Shown: one piece after another, positions 5,023 through 13,764 of the stretch | Numbering within the stretch: position 1 is the stretch's first letter | Layout of the letters: each line of letters begins with the position of its first letter | Origin: a virus | Length of the DNA stretch: 22,672 nucleotides | Virus record (IMG/VR): IMGVR_UViG_3300030451_001684 | Location: 1-22,672 of that record | Reading direction: 5' to 3' (one strand) | Notes under the pieces: model-generated | Seen by the model: the letters and a program-made list of their open reading frames with translations, nothing else | Told to the model about the DNA's origin: nothing | Database searches by the model: none | Program-made: the position numbers and the translations under genes

Positions 5023-8000
5023 CTAGCTTTGCCTTGAGTTCATCTATTTGTTCTTGTTGATCTTTGATAGCTTCTATTAGATAACCGACTAGGTTGCCAT
5101 AAGCTACAGACTTTGTACCTTGCTCATCATCTGCTGTTAAGACTAGCTCTGGTGCAATCTTTTCAATTTCTTGAGCAATGACACCACTTCCCTCTTCACC
5201 ATCTCTTATGTAGCTTACACCTCGCATTTGTAGAGCTTTTTTGCCATCTAGTGTTTGTATGTTGTCTTTAAGTCTTTCATCTGAAAATGCTGTTACATTA
5301 CCAGTAAAAGTTGCATCATTTACATTGCTTATAGTAATGGCGTTAGCACTTCCTGTTTCGTTTCTAATTGTAAAGGTTTCATTATCTGTTCCAACGCTAA
5401 AACTTCTTGCAACACCCTGCGAATCATTCAGAAATAGTTTTGGATATGTGCCAGCTGCAGTTATGTTTCCACTATTGATAGTTCCTATGTTTGTAAGGTT
5501 TCTTGAATTATCTATAACTGTGGTTGTACCAATTCTTAGACCACCATTTTTAATATCTACATTACCACCACCATTAATCTGGAATATATCTGAATAGTTA
5601 GTACCATCTGTACTGGTAAAAATCATTTCAGTATCTGTTTGAGCAGTACCACCATCAAATATCATATTGACTTCGCGACCACCATTAGACTTATTCCAAC
5701 CTATATGTAAACCAACATTTCCATCTGTATTGACAGTACCAACATTTGACTTCACATTAAAATAACCACCTGTGCCTGTGCCATTAGTTACTGCTAAAGC
5801 AGTTTGTTGACCATTAGTAGATGTTGAAAATAATGACCTTGAACCAGTTACAGACAAACCACCTGTAGCATCAATTCTAGCTGTTTCTGTATTGCCATTA
5901 GCAAATCTTAAATAGCCATCTGTTTGAAATAAAGTACCAGAACCTTCGCTATTAATATTATATTTTGTACTGCCTATATTCCCTATATTGGTAAGGTTTC
6001 TGCTTTGGTCTATAAAAACAGTTGTTCCCATTTCTATTGAACCAGTAGCGATTCTTACATTAGTTTTTGGCTCTAATATAATATCTGATTGAGCATCTGT
6101 AATACCATTAGCATCTAATCCTAAATAGCCACCATAAGTTCCACCTGCATTGGTGCTTATAATCATATCGGAATCTGTTAAAACATTAGCTGTATAACCA
6201 ATACCCATAGCATCGCCAGAATTATTTTTAAATATAACTTTTGCAGAAGCACCACCACCACCTCCATTACCTGTATCACTAAGTGTTATTTTAGGTGTAA
6301 CTGCATCTGCTATTGTTATATCACCACTAGAGATAGTTCCTGCTAAGTGCAGGTCTTTGAATCTTCTACTGCTTTGACCTAAGTCAATCGTTGCATCAAC
6401 AGAAGCTCCGTTTTGCAGAGGTAAAACTTTTGCACCAGTTCCATGCATAAGCAGTCCAGAGCCAGAAGATGAGCCACCCTGTATAAATAAACTATCACCA
6501 CCTTCAGAGCCAATAGTTCCAATCGTTGTTCCATCTTTAGCAAATGTTGATATTGCTCCATCTGTTGATTTGCGATTTAGATATAAAGGATCACCATTTG
6601 TTCTAATTGCAACTATGCCACCTGTATCTCTTAACTCAATTCCATCCGTAGTTAAGTCTGAAGATGTTTTTGAAACTAACAGATTTCCTGAACTATCAAT
6701 ACGCATCCTTTCTGTATTACCTGTGCCAAATGTCATAGTTCCATTAGATAAATCTTTTATATGGAAACCACTTGTATCCATAAACAATTCAGCAGCATCA
6801 CCACCACTTCTTTGAATTCTTAAAGTTGCTGTCCCACTTTTTTCAATTTCTATCCCAGAGCCATTAGTAAATGCAGGTGAGCCAGTTCCAACAATAAGGT
6901 TGCCAGATGAATTTAAGTGCATCTGTTGACCATTAGCTATATAGAATTGAATATCAGCAGCATTTAATCGTAAAGACCTCCAAGCTACACCCTGATCTAA
7001 AGCAGTAATCCTTCCAACATTACTTGCATAATCTAAAAATACACCTGTTCCTGCACCTGAAGCTATATTTGCTTCGCCATCAACTTTTATACCTCCACTA
7101 GAAATGTGTAATTTTTCATCAGGACTTGTAGTTCCAATACCAACACGTTGAGATGAATCTACTTTTAAAGCATCAGAGCCATTAGTTTTTAGAATGACAC
7201 TTCCTGCATCTTGTGCTTCTATAAACAAACCACCTGTTCCTCTATGAACTAATTGTGAGTTTGTATTTGCTCCACTATTGAATCTTATTAGACGTAGACC
7301 ATAATCGTTATAAGTAGTATCGCCTACAAGATCAATATAAGCATTATGATTTGCAAGAGGACTTGTACCTATTTCTATTCTAGTATCGTTTGTGCCATTA
7401 GAAGGTATATCTATTGCACCTGCTGTTAAGGTGTTATTTACAGTAAGAGTAGATGCAGGTGAAGATAAGGGTGTAAAAAATTCTAATTCAGTAGTTCCAG
7501 ACAAGTCTGCATCAACAGGAAATCTAAGTGCTTTACCACCTTTAGATGAAGGCACACTTGCAGGTATTGTAATATTGCTGTTAAAAGTAACTTTATATTG
7601 ATCTGAATTACTTTGACCACGTATTTTAACAACAGTTTGATTATTAGCACGCAAATCAAAATCAGTAGCACTCGTAGTTCCGATTGTGTTTGTATCTATT
7701 GCACCACTATTAATAGTGCCTGCAAAGGTGGCGTTTTGTGAAGTGTCAAGTATTAGTCCTTCGCTACCAACATTACCACCACCAGATGATAATTTAAGTG
7801 AGCCACCAGATGTTGATATTAAAGATTTTGTTGTTCCATTTTCTCTAAAGCGTAAAGTAGGATTGCTGTTGGTGTCATTAATAACAACCTCTGCATCTGT
7901 TGTTTGAACATTAAGACCATTTTGATCAGGGCTGTTGTGTCCTATTGATACTGTTCCTGCAAAGTAATTTACTACATCCGAAGCAAGATAAATTCCAAAA

Positions 8001-11000
8001 GCATTAGTTGGACGTGTGCCTTCATAACTACCATGTAGAAGATAACCATTTGTAATAGTTCCATTGTCTCTATCTATAATTGACCTTATTGCATAGGCAT
8101 TGTTTAGAGTTGTATCTGAATCATGTTCAACCTCTGCAAGAACACCATAAGCATTTGATCTGTTTGCTGTATTACTATTTAAAACATGCCCTTTAAAAAA
8201 TCCACCATAGATAGCAGTAACAGTTCCTGCTCCTTGCACTTGTCCTGTACCTGCAACTCCAATCGCTAAAGATAAATTAGCACTTGTATTTGCTCTTGCT
8301 GTAGAGTTTATGCCTCTTAGAGCAGAAATCTGACCGCTTGTATGTTTTCCAATACTTAATATATTTGCACCATAAACTAAATCAGAATCTCCAGAAGCAT
8401 CTTGTGCTATATGTAACCCATAAAGTCGATGTTCATTAGAGGTATCACCACCAGTTGCACTTGAATCTTGATCTATGTACAAAGCTCTATGTGTTCTATC
8501 AGCATCTAGCGTATCGCTTCCAGAGGCATTATGATCTAGCACCATGCCAGTAAAACCAGCATTTGCTGTGCTATCTGTACAGTTAAAATCGTAACCCTCA
8601 GTAACAGTTGAAGTACCAGAAAATCCTGTTATATTGGTTAGCTTTCTTGCATCTGTAATGACATTTGTATTATTAATTTTATAAGCACCTGTTACAAGAT
8701 CAAAACCACCTGTACTATTTATTTGGGCAACTACTGCATTGTTATATCTAAATGCCAAACCACCTGTGCCATCATAGAAATCTATGCCATTGGTTTGTTG
8801 AGAATTGCTAATTTGATAATCGCCAGTATTAATACATCTAACATCAAGAGCATCGCTATCTCCAACCCATCTTTGAATTATGCTACTAACTCCTCCTGTA
8901 TTCGTGGCTATGATTGCCGCAGTTGCATCGGAGCTTGTAGTTGCATTGATTTGACCACTTGTAATACTTCCTGTTACTGTTGCTCCTGAACTTGTTGTTT
9001 CTAGTTTTTTATTACCATCATAGAAGAGTTCTACATTTCCATCTTGGTTTGCTTTAATCATGCCCTCAGCATCATCAGCACCATTTACACGAAATGCTTG
9101 TGTGTTAAGAATAAGATTACCTGTGCCTGTATCTTTTATTCTACTATGGTTGCCATCGTGAAAAATCTGTAAATCATTACTAGCTCCAAACTGTAATTTT
9201 TGATTATCAGGCAAAGTAATACCATGAGAAAAATCAAACTCATCATTGGTTGCATCCCAAAGAATAGTCGCATCTGTTGAAGCATCTACTGCATCTTGAA
9301 TAGTTATACCTGCTCCATTTGCATTTGCAGAAGAATCACCTGTTGAAAAGTTTAGGGTTATGTTTTTGTCTTTGACATCTAAGTTAATGGTGTCAATGGT
9401 TGTGGTTGTGCCTTGAACTGTAAGATCACCACCAACTATGAGGTTGTTAGAAAAAGTATGATTGCCTGTAATAGTTGAATCTAAGTTAAGCGTAACACTT
9501 CCAGTTGTGCCACCACCATTGAGGTTAGTACCTGCTACAACTGCTGTTATATCACCTGCTCCTGTGCCAACAGCAGAGCCATTAAACTGCAAAGCTCCAT
9601 TAAGTAAATAAAGACTGTTAGTTTGAGCAGAGCCACTTGGTGCTGAACTTAAATTTGATAAAGTTATTGAACCTTCTTTATTAACTATAGTTTCTTTTTG
9701 ACTGTTGCCTGCTGCTGAAGAAAAGAATCTAAAATCAGTACCATTTGCTAAAAATGATTCAAAGCCAACACCAGAACCGCCTGTTGATAATGCTAAGTAT
9801 TGTAATCCTGTATCTGTTATTTTTAATTGATTTTGTGCTTGGAAACCTATTGACATAATTCTATTAGAGCCTGTGCCTGTTACTCCAAAAGCATCATCTA
9901 ATGGCTCTCCATTAATAGTAATAACACTAGCATCCAATGTTCCTGTAACAGTTGCACCAGTAACATTTAAAGATGAAGCTGTTATCGCACCTGATACTGT
10001 TGCACCTGTTGCAGTCATAACACCAGAAGAACTAACTGTAAAAGCTCCTGATCCTATATTAATTGATGAGGAAGAACCATTGATGGTAATTCCAGAATTG
10101 TCAATTGTTACATCACCACCGCTTACAGTAACATTAGCTGCGTCTAAAGTACCTGTAGTTATATCATCGGCACTTATAACACCAAAGACACCAGAAGCGG
10201 AAGTAAGTGTTCCTGTTTGTATCTCAGTAGCTGTAATAGCATTTGCTTGAATATCGCCTAGCTTTACAGGCTGTTGAGTTACATTAAAGGTAATAGAGGT
10301 TGCACTTGATTCAGCACCAGTACTACTAATTGATGTTATAGATGCAACATAACCATTAGCTACAGCAATAAAATCTAAGTCTATGAAAGCATCACTAACA
10401 ATTCTGTTATGTATTTCTTGTCCTGAAGAGTTTTTAATTATTACTCTAAATTCTTTTGCAGGATAATTAGTTGCAGCCGTCCAAGTTAAAAAAGCTCTTC
10501 TTGTTGAAGTAGCATCGGTAAATGTTAGGTTTGTTGGTGGTTCTGCTTCTGTTCCTGTTGGCAAGTCTGGATCACCACCTACATTTTCTTCTGGTGGTGT
10601 AGCTGACCATGTGTAAAAATCAAAATACTCTATTGCTTGTATTCCTACTAAGCCATTATCTAATAAGTTAATTGTTTCAATTCTATAAGCAGCATTTGAT
10701 AAATTGTAAGGCGTGTAAGTTATTGTAACCACATCTCCTGCTGTTAGATTTAATAATCTAGGAGTGCCAACAAAACTAATAGTTTTTTGTCTTCTACTTC
10801 TCTCAAGTATGCCTTTACCCATGTTGAAGGCGTTATAGGGATTAGTTATGTATTGAAATTCTGCTGTAGTTTCAAGCTCTTCGCCACCATCGTCATTTTT
10901 ATAAGTTAAAGTGCTATTGTTATGAAATACAGTTTTAGTATCTGATTCATATTTTTTCTGTGCGTTAAAAAACTGTACTACAACTTTATTAAGTTTTTCT

Positions 11001-12613
11001 GCTTTATCTTCATAACGTATTTTTATACCCTGATCTATTATATGATCATCGGTAATACTAAAGGATGATGATGTTGCATCTTCTACTAGAACGCTGTATT
11101 TACCATCTATGTAATTTAAGAATCCACGCATATTAGATAGTAAATCTCTTGCGTTATCTAATACAGTTTCATTGGTATCTAAAACACCATCACATTGCAA
11201 TCTTCTAGTTTGTGTTAATACAGAGCCAGATTCGTCTGCATACATAAATTTACCAACAGCACTTCCACCACCATTACCTGTATCAGAACTGTTAGCTAAT
11301 ACAGTTGCTAGGTTTAAATCAGTTGCTTCAATCGTAAAACTGTTAGCATCTACAACTGTTGCAATAGTATAGCCTTTGTTTAGAACTGTTGTTGTTATGT
11401 TGCCACCAAGACTTGTTGCTCCTGCAAAAAGAACTCTATCGTTGGCGGATGCACCATGTGAAGTACAAGATACAGTAATAGTTGCATCTCCATTAGTAGC
11501 AGAAAACGTAACACTTTTGCTTACTTTTGCAGGCGGTGTTCCGTCTGTATAAATTCTAAAATTTGTGCTTTCGGTATGTGGTGTAAATCTTTGAGCATCA
11601 ATAACATTGTTTTGATTTATTATTACAGAACCACCACTATCCTTAACGCTTAATAATTCACCACCCTTTATTTTTTTCCATGTTGCTTCGTTTACTGTAA
11701 TAAAATTATCTTCAACGTCTGCTGAAAAAGTAGCAGAAGCATAAGAGCCACTATAATCAGGAACATCAACAATAGTATCTGCGGTGTTAGCTGCTGTTTG
11801 AAAAGACTGTAAATCTATAGAAGATGTTGCTAAACCCTTACCATAATCTTGATGCATATAGTCAAGCATAGTTAAAGCTGCATTATTAGACCATTCATAA
11901 GTAGTCGGATCATCTATTCTGTGCGAACCTGTACCACCTGTTATTGAGCCATCAAGTCTAGGATCGTAAAGTTTTCTTCCCTTAACAACTACTGTTAATT
12001 CTGGAACAGAAGTAAACATACCCTTTTGATCGTACTGAAAACTACATGCCAAATATGCTATACCTCTTAACCTATGATTACTTCCGAATCTTGCAGGCTG
12101 TGAAGCAACAAGCATAGGATCAGCAGCTTGATCATCTGCTCCATGATGTGCATTTAAAACCATTCTATAAATTTTTGTTGGATCAGTTCCAGACCTTCCA
12201 TCCCCTCTAAAACTTCCTGAAGATGTACCAATCTGGCTAGCAGTATTTAATGAACCTGCACCACTAGATATTTTATCTGATCCTGTATAATAGCCATCTC
12301 TAAAAACTTTTGTATCTGATAAAGGCACACCATTAATCTCTATCGTATCTAGCTCTATTGAATCGACCTCACCTAAACATAAACCATATATTACAAATAA
12401 TTCTTTTGAGTTGCCTGAATCTGTGTCCATGTAAAGAAGTGTTGAGCCAACTCTTCTTCTTCCATAAATAATTGGAATTTTGCCACCTTGAGCAGTTTTA
12501 GTAGCTAGTATATCTTGACCTTGATCCTTTAATTTTTTTGCTGTTCTAAAATTTTTAATACCTGTTATTACAGTTATAGCAAAAAAAATATCGCTTAAAA
12601 TTTTTAAAACCAT
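5009..12613 (-). CDS. giant tail tip (J-like) / fibre protein with S74 self-cleaving chaperone
   Basis: The 2534-aa protein takes up a third of the window. Residues 1 to about 690 are tail-hub sequence (GGKIPIIYGRRRVGSTLLY, then a J-type body) with an inserted beta domain at about 361-450. A fibronectin-III domain sits at about 688-780 (PPTNLTFTDA...FLTWTAATN), followed by a J-central-like DIQANAITATEIQTGTL segment. From about 800 to 2440 there are beta-strand repeats such as DSSGNLLVS, NSSGNLIVG, AGTINSG and SRNLTNIG, including a widespread marine-phage fibre module at about 1058-1218 (TTTTIDTINLDVKDKNITLN). The C-terminus is a peptidase S74 / endosialidase-type chaperone: SDERLK, with S2444 and K2449 spaced as in the known Ser-Lys dyad, then GVIAQEIEKIAPELV. 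Cleavage before S2444 would release 91 residues after trimer folding. The ATG directly follows the previous TAA, with GGTGGGG upstream. Confidence 0.85.
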   Translation of the reverse strand: MVLKILSDIFFAITVITGIKNFRTAKKLKDQGQDILATKTAQGGKIPIIYGRRRVGSTLLYMDTDSGNSKELFVIYGLCLGEVDSIELDTIEINGVPLSDTKVFRDGYYTGSDKISSGAGSLNTASQIGTSSGSFRGDGRSGTDPTKIYRMVLNAHHGADDQAADPMLVASQPARFGSNHRLRGIAYLACSFQYDQKGMFTSVPELTVVVKGRKLYDPRLDGSITGGTGSHRIDDPTTYEWSNNAALTMLDYMHQDYGKGLATSSIDLQSFQTAANTADTIVDVPDYSGSYASATFSADVEDNFITVNEATWKKIKGGELLSVKDSGGSVIINQNNVIDAQRFTPHTESTNFRIYTDGTPPAKVSKSVTFSATNGDATITVSCTSHGASANDRVLFAGATSLGGNITTTVLNKGYTIATVVDANSFTIEATDLNLATVLANSSDTGNGGGSAVGKFMYADESGSVLTQTRRLQCDGVLDTNETVLDNARDLLSNMRGFLNYIDGKYSVLVEDATSSSFSITDDHIIDQGIKIRYEDKAEKLNKVVVQFFNAQKKYESDTKTVFHNNSTLTYKNDDGGEELETTAEFQYITNPYNAFNMGKGILERSRRQKTISFVGTPRLLNLTAGDVVTITYTPYNLSNAAYRIETINLLDNGLVGIQAIEYFDFYTWSATPPEENVGGDPDLPTGTEAEPPTNLTFTDATSTRRAFLTWTAATNYPAKEFRVIIKNSSGQEIHNRIVSDAFIDLDFIAVANGYVASITSISSTGAESSATSITFNVTQQPVKLGDIQANAITATEIQTGTLTSASGVFGVISADDITTGTLDAANVTVSGGDVTIDNSGITINGSSSSINIGSGAFTVSSSGVMTATGATVSGAITASSLNVTGATVTGTLDASVITINGEPLDDAFGVTGTGSNRIMSIGFQAQNQLKITDTGLQYLALSTGGSGVGFESFLANGTDFRFFSSAAGNSQKETIVNKEGSITLSNLSSAPSGSAQTNSLYLLNGALQFNGSAVGTGAGDITAVVAGTNLNGGGTTGSVTLNLDSTITGNHTFSNNLIVGGDLTVQGTTTTIDTINLDVKDKNITLNFSTGDSSANANGAGITIQDAVDASTDATILWDATNDEFDFSHGITLPDNQKLQFGASNDLQIFHDGNHSRIKDTGTGNLILNTQAFRVNGADDAEGMIKANQDGNVELFYDGNKKLETTSSGATVTGSITSGQINATTSSDATAAIIATNTGGVSSIIQRWVGDSDALDVRCINTGDYQISNSQQTNGIDFYDGTGGLAFRYNNAVVAQINSTGGFDLVTGAYKINNTNVITDARKLTNITGFSGTSTVTEGYDFNCTDSTANAGFTGMVLDHNASGSDTLDADRTHRALYIDQDSSATGGDTSNEHRLYGLHIAQDASGDSDLVYGANILSIGKHTSGQISALRGINSTARANTSANLSLAIGVAGTGQVQGAGTVTAIYGGFFKGHVLNSNTANRSNAYGVLAEVEHDSDTTLNNAYAIRSIIDRDNGTITNGYLLHGSYEGTRPTNAFGIYLASDVVNYFAGTVSIGHNSPDQNGLNVQTTDAEVVINDTNSNPTLRFRENGTTKSLISTSGGSLKLSSGGGNVGSEGLILDTSQNATFAGTINSGAIDTNTIGTTSATDFDLRANNQTVVKIRGQSNSDQYKVTFNSNITIPASVPSSKGGKALRFPVDADLSGTTELEFFTPLSSPASTLTVNNTLTAGAIDIPSNGTNDTRIEIGTSPLANHNAYIDLVGDTTYNDYGLRLIRFNSGANTNSQLVHRGTGGLFIEAQDAGSVILKTNGSDALKVDSSQRVGIGTTSPDEKLHISSGGIKVDGEANIASGAGTGVFLDYASNVGRITALDQGVAWRSLRLNAADIQFYIANGQQMHLNSSGNLIVGTGSPAFTNGSGIEIEKSGTATLRIQRSGGDAAELFMDTSGFHIKDLSNGTMTFGTGNTERMRIDSSGNLLVSKTSSDLTTDGIELRDTGGIVAIRTNGDPLYLNRKSTDGAISTFAKDGTTIGTIGSEGGDSLFIQGGSSSGSGLLMHGTGAKVLPLQNGASVDATIDLGQSSRRFKDLHLAGTISSGDITIADAVTPKITLSDTGNGGGGGASAKVIFKNNSGDAMGIGYTANVLTDSDMIISTNAGGTYGGYLGLDANGITDAQSDIILEPKTNVRIATGSIEMGTTVFIDQSRNLTNIGNIGSTKYNINSEGSGTLFQTDGYLRFANGNTETARIDATGGLSVTGSRSLFSTSTNGQQTALAVTNGTGTGGYFNVKSNVGTVNTDGNVGLHIGWNKSNGGREVNMIFDGGTAQTDTEMIFTSTDGTNYSDIFQINGGGNVDIKNGGLRIGTTTVIDNSRNLTNIGTINSGNITAAGTYPKLFLNDSQGVARSFSVGTDNETFTIRNETGSANAITISNVNDATFTGNVTAFSDERLKDNIQTLDGKKALQMRGVSYIRDGEEGSGVIAQEIEKIAPELVLTADDEQGTKSVAYGNLVGYLIEAIKDQQEQIDELKAKLDECA

Positions 12614-13162
12614 TTAAGAACCCCACCTAATATTTGCTTTTGTTACATGAGCATATTCAAGACCTTTATCGGATGTAAATGCTAATTGTTGAGATTCATC
12701 GGTGAAATGCCTTCCTTGTTTTAAGTTCCAATTTGACCAATGATTTGAGCAGGTCACAGTAATTTTTGAATCTGTTTTACTTTCATCAACTTCTACATTC
12801 TTAATGTTGCCTGAGAAATAGGTTAATGCATCAATGAAAGAATCATTAGAATCAAAAAAACCAAGATAAATATTAACTGTATTATCTATGTAGTTTTGAT
12901 CGTCAAATACTGATATTAGTGTTGAGTTGATATTTGATAATTCTATCGATGTTTCTTCAACTTTAAGTTCTCCTGTTTCTGGTGTTGTATTTACGGATAT
13001 TATTTCACCAGAAGATGTATAAGTATTTGAATCATAAGTTACATCAAACTGATTGTCGGTAAGCCTAAATACTGTTGATGTGTTTATTTCAAGTAAAAAA
13101 CAAAATGTATTAGTAGGATTCGCTAACTGCGTTAAAAGTGTATTGCTTAGTGATCTTGACAT
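12614..13162 (-). CDS. distal tail protein, gpL / DUF2163-like
   Basis: The 182-aa protein is all-beta, with FCFLLEINTSTVFRLTDNQFDVTYDSNTYTSSGEIISV at the start and a C-terminal WSNWNLKQGRHFTDESQQ...DKGLEYA motif. That layout, plus its place between the M-like gene and the tip protein, fits the minor tail proteins related to lambda L or the DUF2163/BR0599 group that form the hub joining tube and tip. I cannot see the C-terminal cysteine cluster that holds iron-sulfur in lambda L, so the DUF2163-like version is more likely. The start overlaps the upstream stop (TAATG), and its own stop abuts the tip-protein ATG. Confidence 0.6.
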   Translation of the reverse strand: MSRSLSNTLLTQLANPTNTFCFLLEINTSTVFRLTDNQFDVTYDSNTYTSSGEIISVNTTPETGELKVEETSIELSNINSTLISVFDDQNYIDNTVNIYLGFFDSNDSFIDALTYFSGNIKNVEVDESKTDSKITVTCSNHWSNWNLKQGRHFTDESQQLAFTSDKGLEYAHVTKANIRWGS

Positions 13163-13764
13163 TACTCAATACACTCTCGCAATGAAAAACTGATTGAAAA
13201 CAAACCTGTTGAGTTTGTTGTATAAAGAATATCGCTACTAAGATAAACTTTAAAATTTGGTTGGTTGACTGTTACAGCCTCACTATTTGCAAGTGTACTT
13301 ATTATGCTTGGACTTATTGTAACTGTTGCATTACCGCTACTATCAGAAGTCAAATTAGATTCGACCATATAAACTTTATCGTGATTAGCAAATTTTATTA
13401 AATCGCCAGCTTTTAACACATTAGACGTTGAATTATCAAAACCTGATAAAGCAATCGTTGAATCACCCACACTATGAGAACCATTTACAACAATATCTGT
13501 TTGCGTTTTGTTAGTGCCTCTGTTTGTTATTGGATATGTATAGTCAAATTTATCAAAAGAGTTTTGTTGTTTCTTAAGAAAAGCAAAAACATCCATCGCA
13601 TCATTTTTTGATAAAGGTGGTAATGTAATATCTATAGTAAAAAATTGTGCGCCATATTTTCTAGTTACTCTTTTACCAGATACAGATTGATTAATTAAGT
13701 TAGGTCTATTGTCTTGCAATGATAGACTGCTTGGCTTTATTGTTGTTGGAAAAGTACCTGACAT
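13162..13764 (-). CDS. distal tail protein, gpM-like with an inserted beta domain
   Basis: The 200-aa protein sits directly after the tape measure, the position of lambda M. The outer parts look like an M/Dit fold: SGKRVTRKYGAQFFTIDITLPPLSKNDAMDVFAFLKKQQ at about 28-67 and a final GLFSISFSLREC strand. Between them (about 80-170) lies an extra beta domain with GDSTIALSG and AGDLIKFANHDKVYMVES, a pattern seen inserted into marine phage tail proteins. This explains why it is much longer than lambda M (about 109 aa). The protein would cap the tail tube and connect it to the hub. It is coupled at both ends by TAATG overlaps. Confidence 0.6.
   Translation of the reverse strand: MSGTFPTTIKPSSLSLQDNRPNLINQSVSGKRVTRKYGAQFFTIDITLPPLSKNDAMDVFAFLKKQQNSFDKFDYTYPITNRGTNKTQTDIVVNGSHSVGDSTIALSGFDNSTSNVLKAGDLIKFANHDKVYMVESNLTSDSSGNATVTISPSIISTLANSEAVTVNQPNFKVYLSSDILYTTNSTGLFSISFSLRECIE

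Noticed and set aside
6379-7671. Minus-strand frames inside the fibre gene in another frame (6379-6561, 7483-7671)
   Set aside because: Short, no SD, leucine-rich off-frame products of the same repeat codons. The main frame is continuous and motif-bearing throughout.
5280-9500. Repeated motifs in the fibre gene as a CRISPR array, tandem DNA repeat or diversity-generating target
   Set aside because: The similarity is at peptide level with variable spacing and no direct DNA repeats with spacers. No reverse transcriptase or template repeat is visible in the window.
4325-11372. Several plus-strand open frames opposite the tip/fibre gene (for example 4325-4612, 5241-5597, 7686-7907, 9873-10250, 11172-11372)
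   Set aside because: They lie wholly antisense to clearly coding, repeat-rich fibre sequence, show no SD, and their translations are low-complexity mirror images of Gly/Ser/Thr/Asn-rich codons.
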